10,380 nucleotides of DNA from Wuchereria bancrofti (GCA_005281725.1 SSBO01000091.1:1-10380); one strand, 5' to 3'. Counted from the stretch's first letter, positions 1-7,097 are shown. Numbers and translations: made by a program. Notes: a model not told the origin generated them from the sequence alone.

Positions 1-1
1 A

Positions 2-179
2 TTAAAAAAATATTTCATCTTGCTTCTGTAGAACCGGTGCGTTTTTAATACATCTTCCGGACAGACAAAAGCCATTGTAGCAAGGGTTCTCCTGATGTGT
101 ATAACTGTCACAATTGCCTCCCACGCGTATTTTTGTCGAACACCGAGCGTATCCATGTGATAAATCACAGAATAGGAAT
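2..179 (-). CDS. Tyrosinase last exon, cysteine-rich tail
   Basis: After the acceptor GGATTCAG the exon completes a Glu codon and continues FLFCDLSHGYARCSTKIRV. It then carries GGNC, NPCYNGFC and SGRC: six cysteines spaced as in the C-terminal tail of nematode tyrosinases, and not a classic ShK pattern. It ends with TAA at 2-4. A further downstream exon outside the window cannot be excluded, but no clear donor is visible before the stop. Confidence 0.8.
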
Positions 180-484
180 CTGAATCCACGTTTTACTGCT
201 TCCATGGTCAGCTAAACTCTTATCTATCCATAAATTTGCTCGTTTATCAGGGTTTCATAGATTTCATCTCTCTTATCATCACCAAACTCTTCAAAACTTG
301 ATGGTTACTTAGTTAATTTATGGTCCTTTGAACATCTTTGATTTGCTCACAACAACTCACAAAGTTGCAATTAATTTTCGGCTTTTCGTGATAAACTTAG
401 GGACAAATTTCTTGTCACGGCTAATCTGAAATTGTTAGATTCAAGAAGTAGAGATGAATCGAATTGGAAGAATCGATCACTTAC

Positions 485-684
485 TCGCTCCCACACTGTT
501 TATCCTGGCGTCCAGGACAAACAGGTCGTGGTGCATATTTGTATAATCTTTCGCTGTAATTATTGCTGATTCCATCAATATTTCTAAGCGGTTCAAATGG
601 TCGCATGGAATTTTGCGCAAAATGGTTTTCGCCACTACATTCTGGTAAATCTGGCGGATAACTTTTCGATCGTGCATCTCGACT
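485..684 (-). CDS. Tyrosinase exon, post-CuB linker
   Basis: It starts after a strong TTTTTCAG acceptor and encodes SRDARSKSYPPDLPECS, then HFAQNSMRPFEPLRNIDG, ISNNYSERLYKYAPRPVCPG and QDKQCGSE. This is the conserved segment that follows the CuB helix in nematode tyrosinases. The donor GTAAGT at 479-484 leaves a two-base codon remainder (phase 2), which matches the next exon. Confidence 0.83.
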
Positions 685-810
685 CTGAAAAATTCTGGAA
701 CACTTGTCAATTATTGCAATTTCTTAAAACGTTCTTATAGAGACTTAAGCCCGTTTCTGATGGATGATGAACTTAGTTCAATTTAAATTCAAGTTCCAGT
801 AATATAATAC

Positions 811-981
811 TTGTCGATGTTGTCGCCAATATTCCCAAATGCTATCCACGAAAACGTGATGGAGGAAGAACAATGGGTCATTTGCAGAAGTTATTTGATG
901 AAACATATCACCGCCGATCCATACAAGTGCATTTGCATGGCTATACTCGAGTGATGTCCAATCTGTTGGATACCTGCATCC
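811..981 (-). CDS. Tyrosinase exon with CuB domain, one copper ligand changed
   Basis: The exon reads GCRYPTDWTSLEYSHANAL, then WIGGDM, TSANDPLFFLHHVFVDS and IWEYWRQHRQ. The first CuB His (SHAN) and the LHH His are present. The residue four after the first His should be the second copper ligand (HxxxH) but is Leu, codon CTT at 925-927, one base from CAT. The 171-bp exon is phase 0 at both ends, with acceptor AATACAG and donor GTATTA. Confidence 0.88.
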
Positions 982-1251
982 CTGTATTTTTTCGCTATGT
1001 CAACATAATTAAAATATTTCTAATTTTATGTGTGACATAAAGATTGAAGTCTTTTCAGTGCAACAACTATTTCGGCGAAGCCAACAATATTTGACATTTC
1101 AGCTAAATTTTACTTATTTACTTGTTAGGAACGCAGTAAACGCATGTGCTAACCGTAATTAGTGTACACATATAAGCTACTAATCACTGAAGGAACTCAT
1201 TAACTATGGTTATTTGAGTAATTTATGTGAATTGAAAGCTAGAAAATTTAC

Positions 1252-1371
1252 CGGTTGAGGAGCTGTATAAGCGAGTACGTCGATTACATTCGAATGTCTC
1301 ATTACAGCTTGAATATCATCTTCATTCAGAGGACGTCCTTCTTGTCCAGGTCGTCTAATTATATGCTTTCC
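1252..1371 (-). CDS. Tyrosinase exon between the copper sites
   Basis: This 120-bp phase 0-0 exon lies between the acceptor ATTGCTAG and the donor GTAAAT. It encodes GKHIIRRPGQEGRPLNEDD followed by a helix and VLAYTAPQP, the usual lead-in to the GC.YP start of the CuB domain. Confidence 0.82.
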
Positions 1372-1511
1372 CTAGCAATAAATTTTATATGAGATAGTTC
1401 CTATTCATTCAAATCACAATCAATTCATCATTATTTTTTATTATCATAACAATTTGGTAACAATTTTTAGAAAATTATATTTGCATAAAAAGTGTTAACA
1501 TTATTACTAAC

Positions 1512-1692
1512 TTCAGGAGTTGTCCAATGAGATATGAAACCATTAATTATATTGCCATATTTATCATTCTCTCCCATTAATTCTTTGCTAAACAATATTG
1601 TATCTGCGCTTTCTGGTATCCCATTTTCAAGCGTTGAATCCCAATACGGTAACGACACGTCCGGATCGATGAGTCGAAGAGCAATTTCTAGT
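1512..1692 (-). CDS. Tyrosinase exon, central segment
   Basis: The exon begins after the acceptor TTGTTCAG, completes an Arg codon split with the previous exon, and continues LEIALRLIDPDVSLPYWDST. This is the most conserved block between the CuA and CuB sites of nematode tyrosinases. It ends HWTTPE before the donor GTTAGT at 1506-1511, in phase 0. A longer open frame upstream (FHGSEKLF) is intron read-through, because the split codon restores the family sequence only at 1692. Confidence 0.88.
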
Positions 1693-1829
1693 CTGAACAA
1701 TTTCTCTGATCCATGAAAACGAAATGAAAGCCATAGTTATGTTGTAGTAAACAGTGAAGTCATTCGTTACTGATTGCTATATGAATAAGGAGAATAATAA
1801 ATGATAATAATTCTATTAGTTAAGAGAAC

Positions 1830-2088
1830 CTTTTGATATATTCTCTATGCCAAGGCAAAAAAGCAGACCCAGAATGTGCTCCATCACTTAACTTTGGATT
1901 TGAATGCCATTGTGCAATTTTATCATAATCACCGCTTTGTTTCAATCAATTTAAAGCACTATGAAATCGTTGTCTTTTTTCTTCACTTAACTGTCTATAT
2001 TCCTTACGAATAGCCATTGAAAGTTTTTTCCATTTGATAGGAAACATTCCAAATTTCTCAGTGAACCTCAAATTATTAAATTTTCCAA
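1830..2088 (-). CDS. Tyrosinase exon with CuA domain, contains in-frame TGA
   Basis: The exon encodes a basic helix (AIRKEYRQLSEEKRQRF), then SALN, the stop TGA at 1946-1948, then LKQSGDYDKIAQWHS. The CuA signature HSGSAFLPWHREYIK follows. All three CuA histidines are present (WHS, AHS, WHR), with the usual nine-residue spacing between the last two. The donor is AAAAG|GTTCTC at 1829/1830, phase 2. The acceptor after ATCAG at 2089 is my choice; acceptors further inside are possible, so the 5' edge is less certain than the 3' edge. The reading frame is continuous on both sides of the TGA, which favours a single substitution, for example from CGA. Confidence 0.8.
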
Positions 2089-2175
2089 CTGATTATCCAA
2101 ACAATGGTTCGGATAATTATTGACAATAGACTTGAAAATGATTAATATCAACATTAAGATTCTTTTTAATGATAC

Positions 2176-2335
2176 CGGTTGAAGGTGGTTTTTGTACATT
2201 ATTTGTAATCTTTTTGCTGTGCAACGTTTGACTCAAATCATCATTCTTCAAGATTTGTTGTCGTTTGCCAAATGCCGATGATAATGATAATGATGTTCTA
2301 TTATGATAATGATGTTCTTTAATTCTATTATGCAT
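2176..2335 (-). CDS. Possible N-terminal exon of the tyrosinase gene
   Basis: An open frame begins with ATG at 2333-2335 and encodes a His/Ser-rich start (MHNRIKEHHYHNRTS) and a polar stretch. If a donor GTATCA at 2170-2175 is used, the phase (1) matches the acceptor at 2089 of the CuA exon and leaves an 87-bp intron. The frame shows no signal peptide and no similarity I recognise, and part of it is encoded by a small repeat. It may be chance. Confidence 0.22.
2285..2318. repeat. Two direct copies of TGATAATGATGTTCT
   Basis: Identical 15-base units lie at 2285-2299 and 2304-2318, inside a longer GATAAT-rich tract. They overlap the tentative N-terminal exon and encode part of its His/Ser-rich stretch on the minus strand. 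Confidence 0.85.
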
Positions 2336-2380
2336 TTACTATTATACTCTTCTACACTGCGACCAGATAAAGTCCCCGAA

Positions 2381-2450
2381 ATATGCTACCATATGCTATA
2401 TGCTAAAATGTGCTAAAATGCTATATGCTAAAATATGCTAAAATGCTACC
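2381..2450. repeat. Imperfect ATGCTA/ATGCTAAA tandem repeat
   Basis: About 70 bases consist almost only of ATGCTACC, ATGCTAT, ATGCTAAA and GTGCTAAA units, about eight ATGCTA-type cores. It is a degenerate short-period satellite with no coding potential. Confidence 0.9.
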
Positions 2451-2584
2451 ACCGGCAATAATACATGAAGGGAATTTATATTTTCCATGATTTGATAATG
2501 ATGTGATAAATTGGTATGAATTTTCTTGTGGTTAAATCTCTGAACAAATTGCAGGTTGGATGAAAAAATAATATGAAAATATAC

Positions 2585-2634
2585 CTATGAAATAATATAT
2601 ACCTATAAAAAATATTCTATGAAATAATATACCA
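2585..2634. repeat. Direct repeat of CTATGAAATAATATA
   Basis: The 15-base unit occurs at 2585-2599 and 2617-2631, separated by AT-rich sequence with a further partial copy (ACCTATAAAA). It is low-complexity DNA in the gap between the tyrosinase 5' end and the next plus-strand coding signal. Confidence 0.75.
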
Positions 2635-2668
2635 GCGATATGTATGAACGATCGATATAGTTCTTTGA

Positions 2669-3162
2669 ACTTTTTTGCTTGGCTATAAAACTAACTCGTT
2701 GTACGCATTAACTTTACCAATTGTTATAGTTTGGACAGAAAAACATGTCAGGAAAATTACCCAAGAAAATCATCGAAAGGCTATCGAATTAATGGGCAGT
2801 GAAGCAGCTAACCACTATTTTGTATGTATTTTGATGCATTTTATCATTTAATGCTAGAGAAAATTATTAGATATAAAAATTGTCAAAGAAAGGTAGTTAA
2901 ACAGATTGGCTTCCTTATAAGCATTGTTATGGGCATATCAAATGTATTCATAATGAATTTTTAAAATTTGATGTATTTTTTTCAGACAATTTTTGAGACA
3001 CTTGCAGGAAAGAATGGTTGAAAATTAGAAAGATCACTTGGCAGTATGAATGTGCGCCTCAAATTGAATGTACTTGAAAGGAGAAAAGCGAGTAGATCTG
3101 AAAATTGTAGCCAAGAGATTTTAGAGAAATTAAAAATGTCGTCTCTTATTAAATCCAATTGA
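2669..3162 (+). pseudogene. Unrecognised two-exon coding relic with an in-frame TGA
   Basis: I do not recognise this gene. Exon A is open from 2669 to 2821 and reads WTEKHVRKITQENHRKAIE, LMGSEAANHYF, ending at donor GTATGT. Exon B starts at 2986 after the acceptor TTTTTTTCAG and continues in phase 0: TIFETLAGKNG, TGA at 3019-3021, then KLERSLGSMNVRLKLNVLER and SQEILEKLKMSS, ending in TGA at 3160-3162. The 164-bp intron and strong splice sites support real exons, and the charged, helix-rich composition looks coding. No upstream in-frame ATG is visible; an acceptor at 2738 (TTGGACAG) could open exon A. Without the TGA the second exon would be open for 58 codons. It could be a pseudogene of a small nematode protein, or a chance open frame. 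Confidence 0.4.
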
Positions 3163-3990
3163 TAGCAAATATTTGCTATAAGTAAAATTATTTCCAATAG
3201 AAACATTTTCCGATGTATAAATTTCAAAAACGTATATTTAGAAAATATTGCCATTTTCATCTTTTTTTTTTTAACACTTCTCGAGATTTCAGTTCAATTT
3301 CTCCAAACATCTGTTTGGATAAATCCATTTTAATTGCCGAAATATCCTTTATATTGTTATGCTTGAATTGCTTGAGGAATGATGAATTACTTATTAGACT
3401 ATTCTTATTTTTTCATTTCTTGAAATTACGATAATAACTACTGCGGAAAGCGGGTTGTATAATAATAAAATAGTTTCACTGCAAAAGTCATCTTCAATGC
3501 ATAAAATAGAAGTATGAAATTATGAAGAGCATAAAATGAATAAAAGCTACGCTTTGACATCATTATTTGGTCATAGGCGATGGACCCAAAATTCAGCTTT
3601 ATTTGTTGCCGATGCCTTCCGCCCTCACTTGATATTTATTTAATGAGTTGAATTGTTTTTCATAGTAAATTGGTTTGATGGGTTGATCTTAGTACTTGAA
3701 TCGGAAAGGGTGATTCTCAATTGATCATATGATTAGCGGCAGAACCATTTTCACATTTCATATCAATGTGTTCGAAATAATTCTTTGCATATTGTCCACC
3801 GCAAATCTATGTACCCATTACTTGTCCCAAAACAAATCTTTATTTACCTTTGTTTACATTGTACCTACTTTATTTCAACAGATTAATTCCTTCTTTAAGA
3901 TATTGACCCACACTTCATAACATCCAGTAGCTCTATTCCTATCTTTATTCATTTTGAATTAGTTACTTTATTCACTTTTAAGCAGTTTAC
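3163..3990. other. No recognisable gene
   Basis: This AT-rich stretch holds short open frames on both strands with no family resemblance. The segment at 3435-3460 and 3540-3640 is less AT-rich than its surroundings, but I could not translate it into anything recognisable. No LTR, tRNA or transposase motif was found. Confidence 0.6.
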
Positions 3991-4122
3991 ATGACCGACG
4001 CGAAGACTTACAGAGCTTCAAATCAGTGCAGTACAACATCCACTGATGTCATATCACTCAGATACTGCAACTCGAAGTTTTATTTTCATACACTTATCGG
4101 AAACACCGAAATAATTTTATGA
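3991..4122 (+). CDS. Small 43-codon ORF after a splice-acceptor-like site
   Basis: ATG at 3991 follows a pyrimidine tract and AAGCAG (3980-3984) by five bases, which resembles a trans-splice acceptor before a start codon. The frame begins MTDAKTYRASNQCSTTSTDV and closes with TGA at 4120-4122. It is less AT-rich than its flanks. No family is recognised and no continuation was found; it may be chance or part of a decayed element upstream of gag. Confidence 0.15.
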   Translation: MTDAKTYRASNQCSTTSTDVISLRYCNSKFYFHTLIGNTEIIL

Positions 4123-4474
4123 GTCGAAATGATCAGAATAATTTTGCATTAAATCTAAAAGATACAAGAATTTGTAGACCAAAGTTTGTCTTACTTGCCT
4201 AAGACCAACGATTATTTTACTTCAAATTCTTAAGCAATCATTCAACCAACAATTACTGTCATTATGTGCATTTTAGAGCAGTACTTAATTTGTAAATTGC
4301 TCCTAATCAATGTTAAACAGTTGTAAGTCTTTTGTTCAATTAGCTTTGTTTGTTATAAAGCAGCCCAATTTAAAATGTCAGAATATTATTATACACATAT
4401 CTTAATCTGCTCACAATCACCCTTGTAAGCAACTAATATAATGTTACAAACTAAATTCACCGTATAGGTTGAAG

Positions 4475-4490
4475 GCCATTCAAGAATGGC
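4475..4490. repeat. Perfect hairpin upstream of gag
   Basis: GCCATTC and GAATGGC flank a two-base AA spacer, a seven-base perfect inverted repeat ending 25 bases before the gag ATG. It may be a leader structure of the retrotransposon RNA or coincidence. Confidence 0.6.
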
Positions 4491-4515
4491 ATTTATTCAC
4501 TGTAATTAATAATAA

Positions 4516-5393
4516 ATGAGAAGATATGTACGTAGGCTGGAGGACGTGGACAAAGAATGGAAAGAGTTCATCCTTCGAAATACTTTTCCCCAACAACAAC
4601 AAGAAGACTGGAAGAAATATGCAGAAATAGTAGAAAACGAGGAATTGTGAATTTGATGAGTCGAAGGACGAAAGCAATAACCATTTTAAACAAATACAGA
4701 GATGAAATAACCGATCTAATCCAACACTCGGAAAATATACACAAATATAGATCAGATCGGGACAGCAGTACCAAATTGTCGAGACAAGGAAGCGAGGCAA
4801 ACCTCCAAGTAAACAGTATCGCGGCGGTGAAATTGCCTCAGCTGCAATTGTCAACATTCAGCGGAGATCCACGTGGATGGAGAGCCTTCTGGAGTGGATT
4901 CGAGTCAACAGTTCACAACCAGAATCTCCCAGACATCCGAAAACTCAATTATCTCCTTTCGTGTTTAAAAGGGGATGCATTAGAAGCAATAAAGGGATAC
5001 GAGGTATCACCAGAAAATTATAATCTCATCCGAGAGATACTAATGGAAAAATACGGTGACACGTATATGATCATGAGTCTGCTATATAATGACCTCTTCT
5101 CCATCAAGAAGAACGATCGAGGCTGGAGAACTAACATCAAAATGATTGAAAGAATACTCCGACAATTGCAGGAATTAGGAGATACAGAGCAAACAAGTTG
5201 GCAGATGTTCATCGAAAGAAATCTGCCGAAACAAGTACTAATCGAAGTACATAAACAAAGACTAAAGGATAAATCTTGGTCAGTAAGCAAACTCCGACAA
5301 TACTTATCAAGCGAACTCAAGCGAACACAAGTTAAATCAAAATCGAAGTACAAAGACGCGAGACTACCAGACCGCGAGGCGATTCAAAAATGA
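4516..5393 (+). pseudogene. BEL/Pao LTR retrotransposon gag fragment, frameshifted and truncated
   Basis: Gag forms the particle that packages retrotransposon RNA. A first frame opens at ATG 4516 and encodes LEDVDKEWKEF and a Gln/Glu-rich helix, the usual N-terminal start of BEL/Pao gag, before TGA at 4648-4650. The homologous reading then continues in the frame of the ORF at 4557-5393, which carries KLPQLQLSTFSGD, FWSGFESTVH and LSCLKGDALEAI: the DUF1759-type gag core typical of BEL/Pao, about residues 92-245 of that frame. The first roughly 28 residues of the 4557 frame are out-of-frame translation. The shift near 4635-4650 fits loss of one base. The gag stops at 5391-5393 with no CCHC knuckle, protease, reverse transcriptase or integrase after it, and no flanking LTR pair is visible. 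It is a dead copy with its 3' part lost. Its GC content is higher than that of the neighbouring DNA. Confidence 0.85.
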
Positions 5394-5591
5394 AACCTCG
5401 GTTCTCATCCAGTAATCCCTCCCTACTTCCTTACTAAATCATTATTATAGTTTTTTTCTTTCTTATACGGTTTGGTTGGGTCAAGGGCTCTAAAACGCTT
5501 TAGCTTTATCCGCTTATGTTATACTGTTAATTTATATTAAAGAGTTGTATCTTCAAGAGATCTACATTAATTTTTGTGTTTTAAAATTTGT
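5394..5591. other. Non-coding DNA between gag relic and SL1 copy
   Basis: This contains a T-rich run, a less AT-rich patch around 5475-5515 and AT-rich DNA. It might hold the end of the retrotransposon (untranslated region or LTR remnant), but I found no matching copy upstream of gag and no clear TG...CA ends. Confidence 0.4.
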
Positions 5592-5613
5592 GGTTTAATT
5601 ACCCAAGTTTGAG
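5592..5613 (+). other. Complete SL1 spliced-leader sequence followed by GT
   Basis: Positions 5592-5613 match all 22 bases of the canonical nematode SL1 leader, beginning GGTTTAATTACCC. SL1 is normally encoded only at the 5' end of SL RNA genes and is trans-spliced onto mRNAs. The next bases are GTAATTAG. GTAA agrees with the SL RNA donor, and the leader and donor form a perfect eight-base stem, TAATTACC with GGTAATTA (5597-5604 and 5614-5621 region). What follows does not resemble the SL1 RNA body I know: there is no good Sm site (only AAAATTTCG near 5639) and no 5S rRNA nearby, though a small hairpin ACAAT...ATTGT lies at 5651-5667. It is either a divergent or dead SL RNA gene, or the 5' end of a retrocopied trans-spliced mRNA. 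The match itself is certain; the origin is not. Confidence 0.85.
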
Positions 5614-6140
5614 GTAATTAGCAATAAAGCATCAAATTCAAAATTTCGCGACAATAAACATCATTGTAATTAATAAGCTAATGCTCACCTTACAAGCCTA
5701 TTGTTTGAAGTAGACTTCAACAATAACCAGCAAGCTCAGTTTGATTCGTCTCTACGACCAACAAACGTTTTATTTCGACTACTCGTTTGCGTCAGCAACA
5801 AGGAATTCATCGTCAATCGAGAAAAACTAAAATTTCCCGACAACACTCTCGATTTTTAGAACATCATTGGGAAGTGCAGCACAATAGGGAAAATGCAAAT
5901 CATTTCCCAGCAAACTACATATCTGTTTGAAGAAGTTAAGCAAATCGCAGCAGAGAGCAACAATTTATTGTGCAAGAAAAATTATAACAACGGGCATGAG
6001 AGCAGCCACTAAGCAGCAACAAAATCTTTCTTCAACTTGCCCATGAATGCTTTCTTTTCTGCATGTGTTTGGAATCGCCCGTGACCAAACTTGAACAGGA
6101 ATTTATTGTTAAATTAAAATAAATACGATATAAATAAAAA
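5614..6140 (+). other. Sequence downstream of SL1, possible processed-mRNA relic
   Basis: This stretch is less AT-rich than its flanks and has CAG/CAA-rich patches. One frame is open from 5677 to a TAG near 5860 (including VSNKEFIVNREKLKF), then again from there to TAA at 6010; within the second part an ATG at 5893 begins MQIISQQTTYLFEEV. No family is recognised. AATAAA-type motifs with A-rich sequence appear around 6118-6140, where the tail of a retrocopied mRNA would lie. No clear target-site duplication was found. A coding origin is a guess. Confidence 0.25.
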
Positions 6141-6185
6141 TACTAATAATACATGTATGTGAGCTATTATGTACTGAACAAGGTT

Positions 6186-6205
6186 TATTTGTTTTGAAAC
6201 AAATA
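6186..6205. repeat. Near-palindrome with nine-base arms
   Basis: TATTTGTTT and AAACAAATA flank a two-base TG centre. This AT-rich inverted repeat could form a small hairpin or reflect a protein-binding site. No adjacent gene uses it in any obvious way. Confidence 0.6.
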
Positions 6206-6520
6206 CTAAATGCATTAGATTTGCGGATAGACAATATGCACAAGGTTGCTGCGAGTACATTAGCATGGAAATATTAAATGAGAAAATAGCTGTGCCGCTA
6301 ACAATGTGATCAATCGAGAATCAATCTTCTCAATTCCATTCAACTCAGTTGTTTTCGCTAAATTTAAAGTTCACCGATTAAATCAATTCACTATGAAAAC
6401 CAATCCCATAATTCAACATTAAATTACCAAATAAAAAACTCAAGAAAACCGGTAGCAAAAAATCGGTCAGCCATGCGAATATATGTACGGTAACAAGAAG
6501 GATCAAATTTTTAGAGATCA

Positions 6521-6630
6521 TTAATAAAACGAACGAATACAGTGCATCAGTTCGCATTTCACTTCATTTGGTACTGCTCGTCTGGCTCGAACTCGTACAG
6601 CACATCTTCCAACGTTACTTGTTGGATACC
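6521..6630 (-). CDS. eny-2: ENY2-like exon 2, frameshifted
   Basis: The acceptor CATTGCAG (ending at 6631) is clear. Read from GGT at 6628-6630 the exon gives GIQQVTLEDVLYEFEP but then hits TGA at 6559-6561. A second frame supplies the C-terminal helix RRAVPNEVKCELM and CIRSFY, with stop TAA at 6521-6523. Neither frame is the one predicted by the phase of exon 1. Confidence 0.78.
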
Positions 6631-6700
6631 CTGCAATGAAAGTGAAGGCAAATGGAAAAATAAATTGGTCTATGTTGAAATACAACATAGCTCATATGTT

Positions 6701-6833
6701 ACTTTGCTAATAATGATTTTATTCAAATTCCGCTCCATTATTGCTTGAATTTTATTCAAACATAGATCATATGAAATTAAAAGACTTTGCTAATAATGAT
6801 TTTATTCAAATTCCGCCCCATTATTGCTTGAAT
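6701..6833. repeat. Direct duplication, 50-base core, period 83
   Basis: The 50 bases at 6701-6750 (starting ACTTTGCTAATAATG) recur at 6784-6833 with one mismatch (CGCTCC versus CGCCCC). Looser similarity extends upstream (ACATAGCTCATATG and ACATAGATCATATG). It lies inside the eny-2 intron and looks like a recent tandem duplication. Confidence 0.92.
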
Positions 6834-7054
6834 CTTTTGCAAGAAATTTTAAAAACTAATAAGAACGTTGAGAATTATTCCGAAAAGAAAAGAAGCAGTA
6901 ACAAGATGATATTAATATTAAAAGTTGATAATAATAATATACTAATATTAAATATAAAAAAAATTTAATGTGATATTGATATTAAAATTTTGGACAGTTA
7001 AGGTTGGAAAAATATATTAAAATACATGTTATTCGATTCCTCATTTATTAAGAA

Positions 7055-7097
7055 TTACTCGTCCCTGTCCAATAAAAGTTACTCATCCCTGCTCAAT
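7055..7097. repeat. Short tandem duplication, period 24
   Basis: TTACTCGTCCCTGTCCAAT at 7055-7073 and TTACTCATCCCTGCTCAAT at 7079-7097 differ at three positions. The pair is in the eny-2 intron, just before a T10 run. Confidence 0.75.

Larger units (their letters stand above)
2..2088 (-). pseudogene. Nematode tyrosinase (type-3 copper oxidase), six exons, apparently inactivated
   Basis: Tyrosinases oxidise phenols to quinones with a two-copper centre; in nematodes they are secreted or cuticle-associated. Six exons were rebuilt, in transcript order 1830-2088, 1512-1692, 1252-1371, 811-981, 485-684 and 2-179. All donors are GT and all acceptors AG, and the phases agree (2, 0, 0, 0, 2). Together they cover the CuA domain, the middle segment with the strongly conserved LPYWDST, the CuB domain, the linker ending in YAPRPVC and a cysteine-rich tail ending in TAA at 2-4. 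Two defects are visible: an in-frame TGA at 1946-1948 in the CuA exon, and Leu at 925-927 where the second CuB His of the HxxxH motif is expected. No signal peptide is seen, so the 5' end is missing or unrecognised. It could be a recent pseudogene, a null allele, or a functional gene with a sequencing error at the stop; the copper-ligand change makes a working oxidase less likely. Family assignment is firm; pseudogene status is inferred. Confidence 0.87.

Noticed and set aside
2..179. ShK toxin-like domain in the tyrosinase tail
   Set aside because: Cysteine spacing does not fit the ShK C...C...C...C..C..C pattern; it fits the tail of nematode tyrosinases.
1534..1716. Plus-strand 60-codon open frame
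   Set aside because: It is the antisense shadow of the tyrosinase LPYWDST exon.
2690..2700. TATA-box-like GGCTATAAAAC as a promoter
   Set aside because: TATAAA matches are common in DNA this AT-rich, and no transcript start or ATG in the right frame supports it.
2744..2791. Short plus-strand ORF MSGKLPKKIIERLSN, similar at its start to UBE2N-type proteins
   Set aside because: Only about eight residues are similar and the frame stops after 15 codons; the overlapping frame joins better to the next exon.
2982..3260. Minus-strand 92-codon open frame
   Set aside because: It is the shadow of the plus-strand exon at 2986-3162 and has no splice or start context of its own.
4557..4650. Programmed -1 frameshift between the two gag frames
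   Set aside because: No in-frame slippery heptamer is visible in the overlap, and a shift this early in gag would be unusual for BEL/Pao; a one-base loss is simpler.
4480..5353. Long minus-strand open frames (4480-4857, 4568-4774, 5018-5353)
   Set aside because: They lie opposite the BEL/Pao gag, are hydrophobic translations of its reverse complement, and resemble no family.
4000..5591. LTR pair flanking the gag relic
   Set aside because: Comparing the sequence before 4516 with that after 5393 by eye showed no shared direct repeat.
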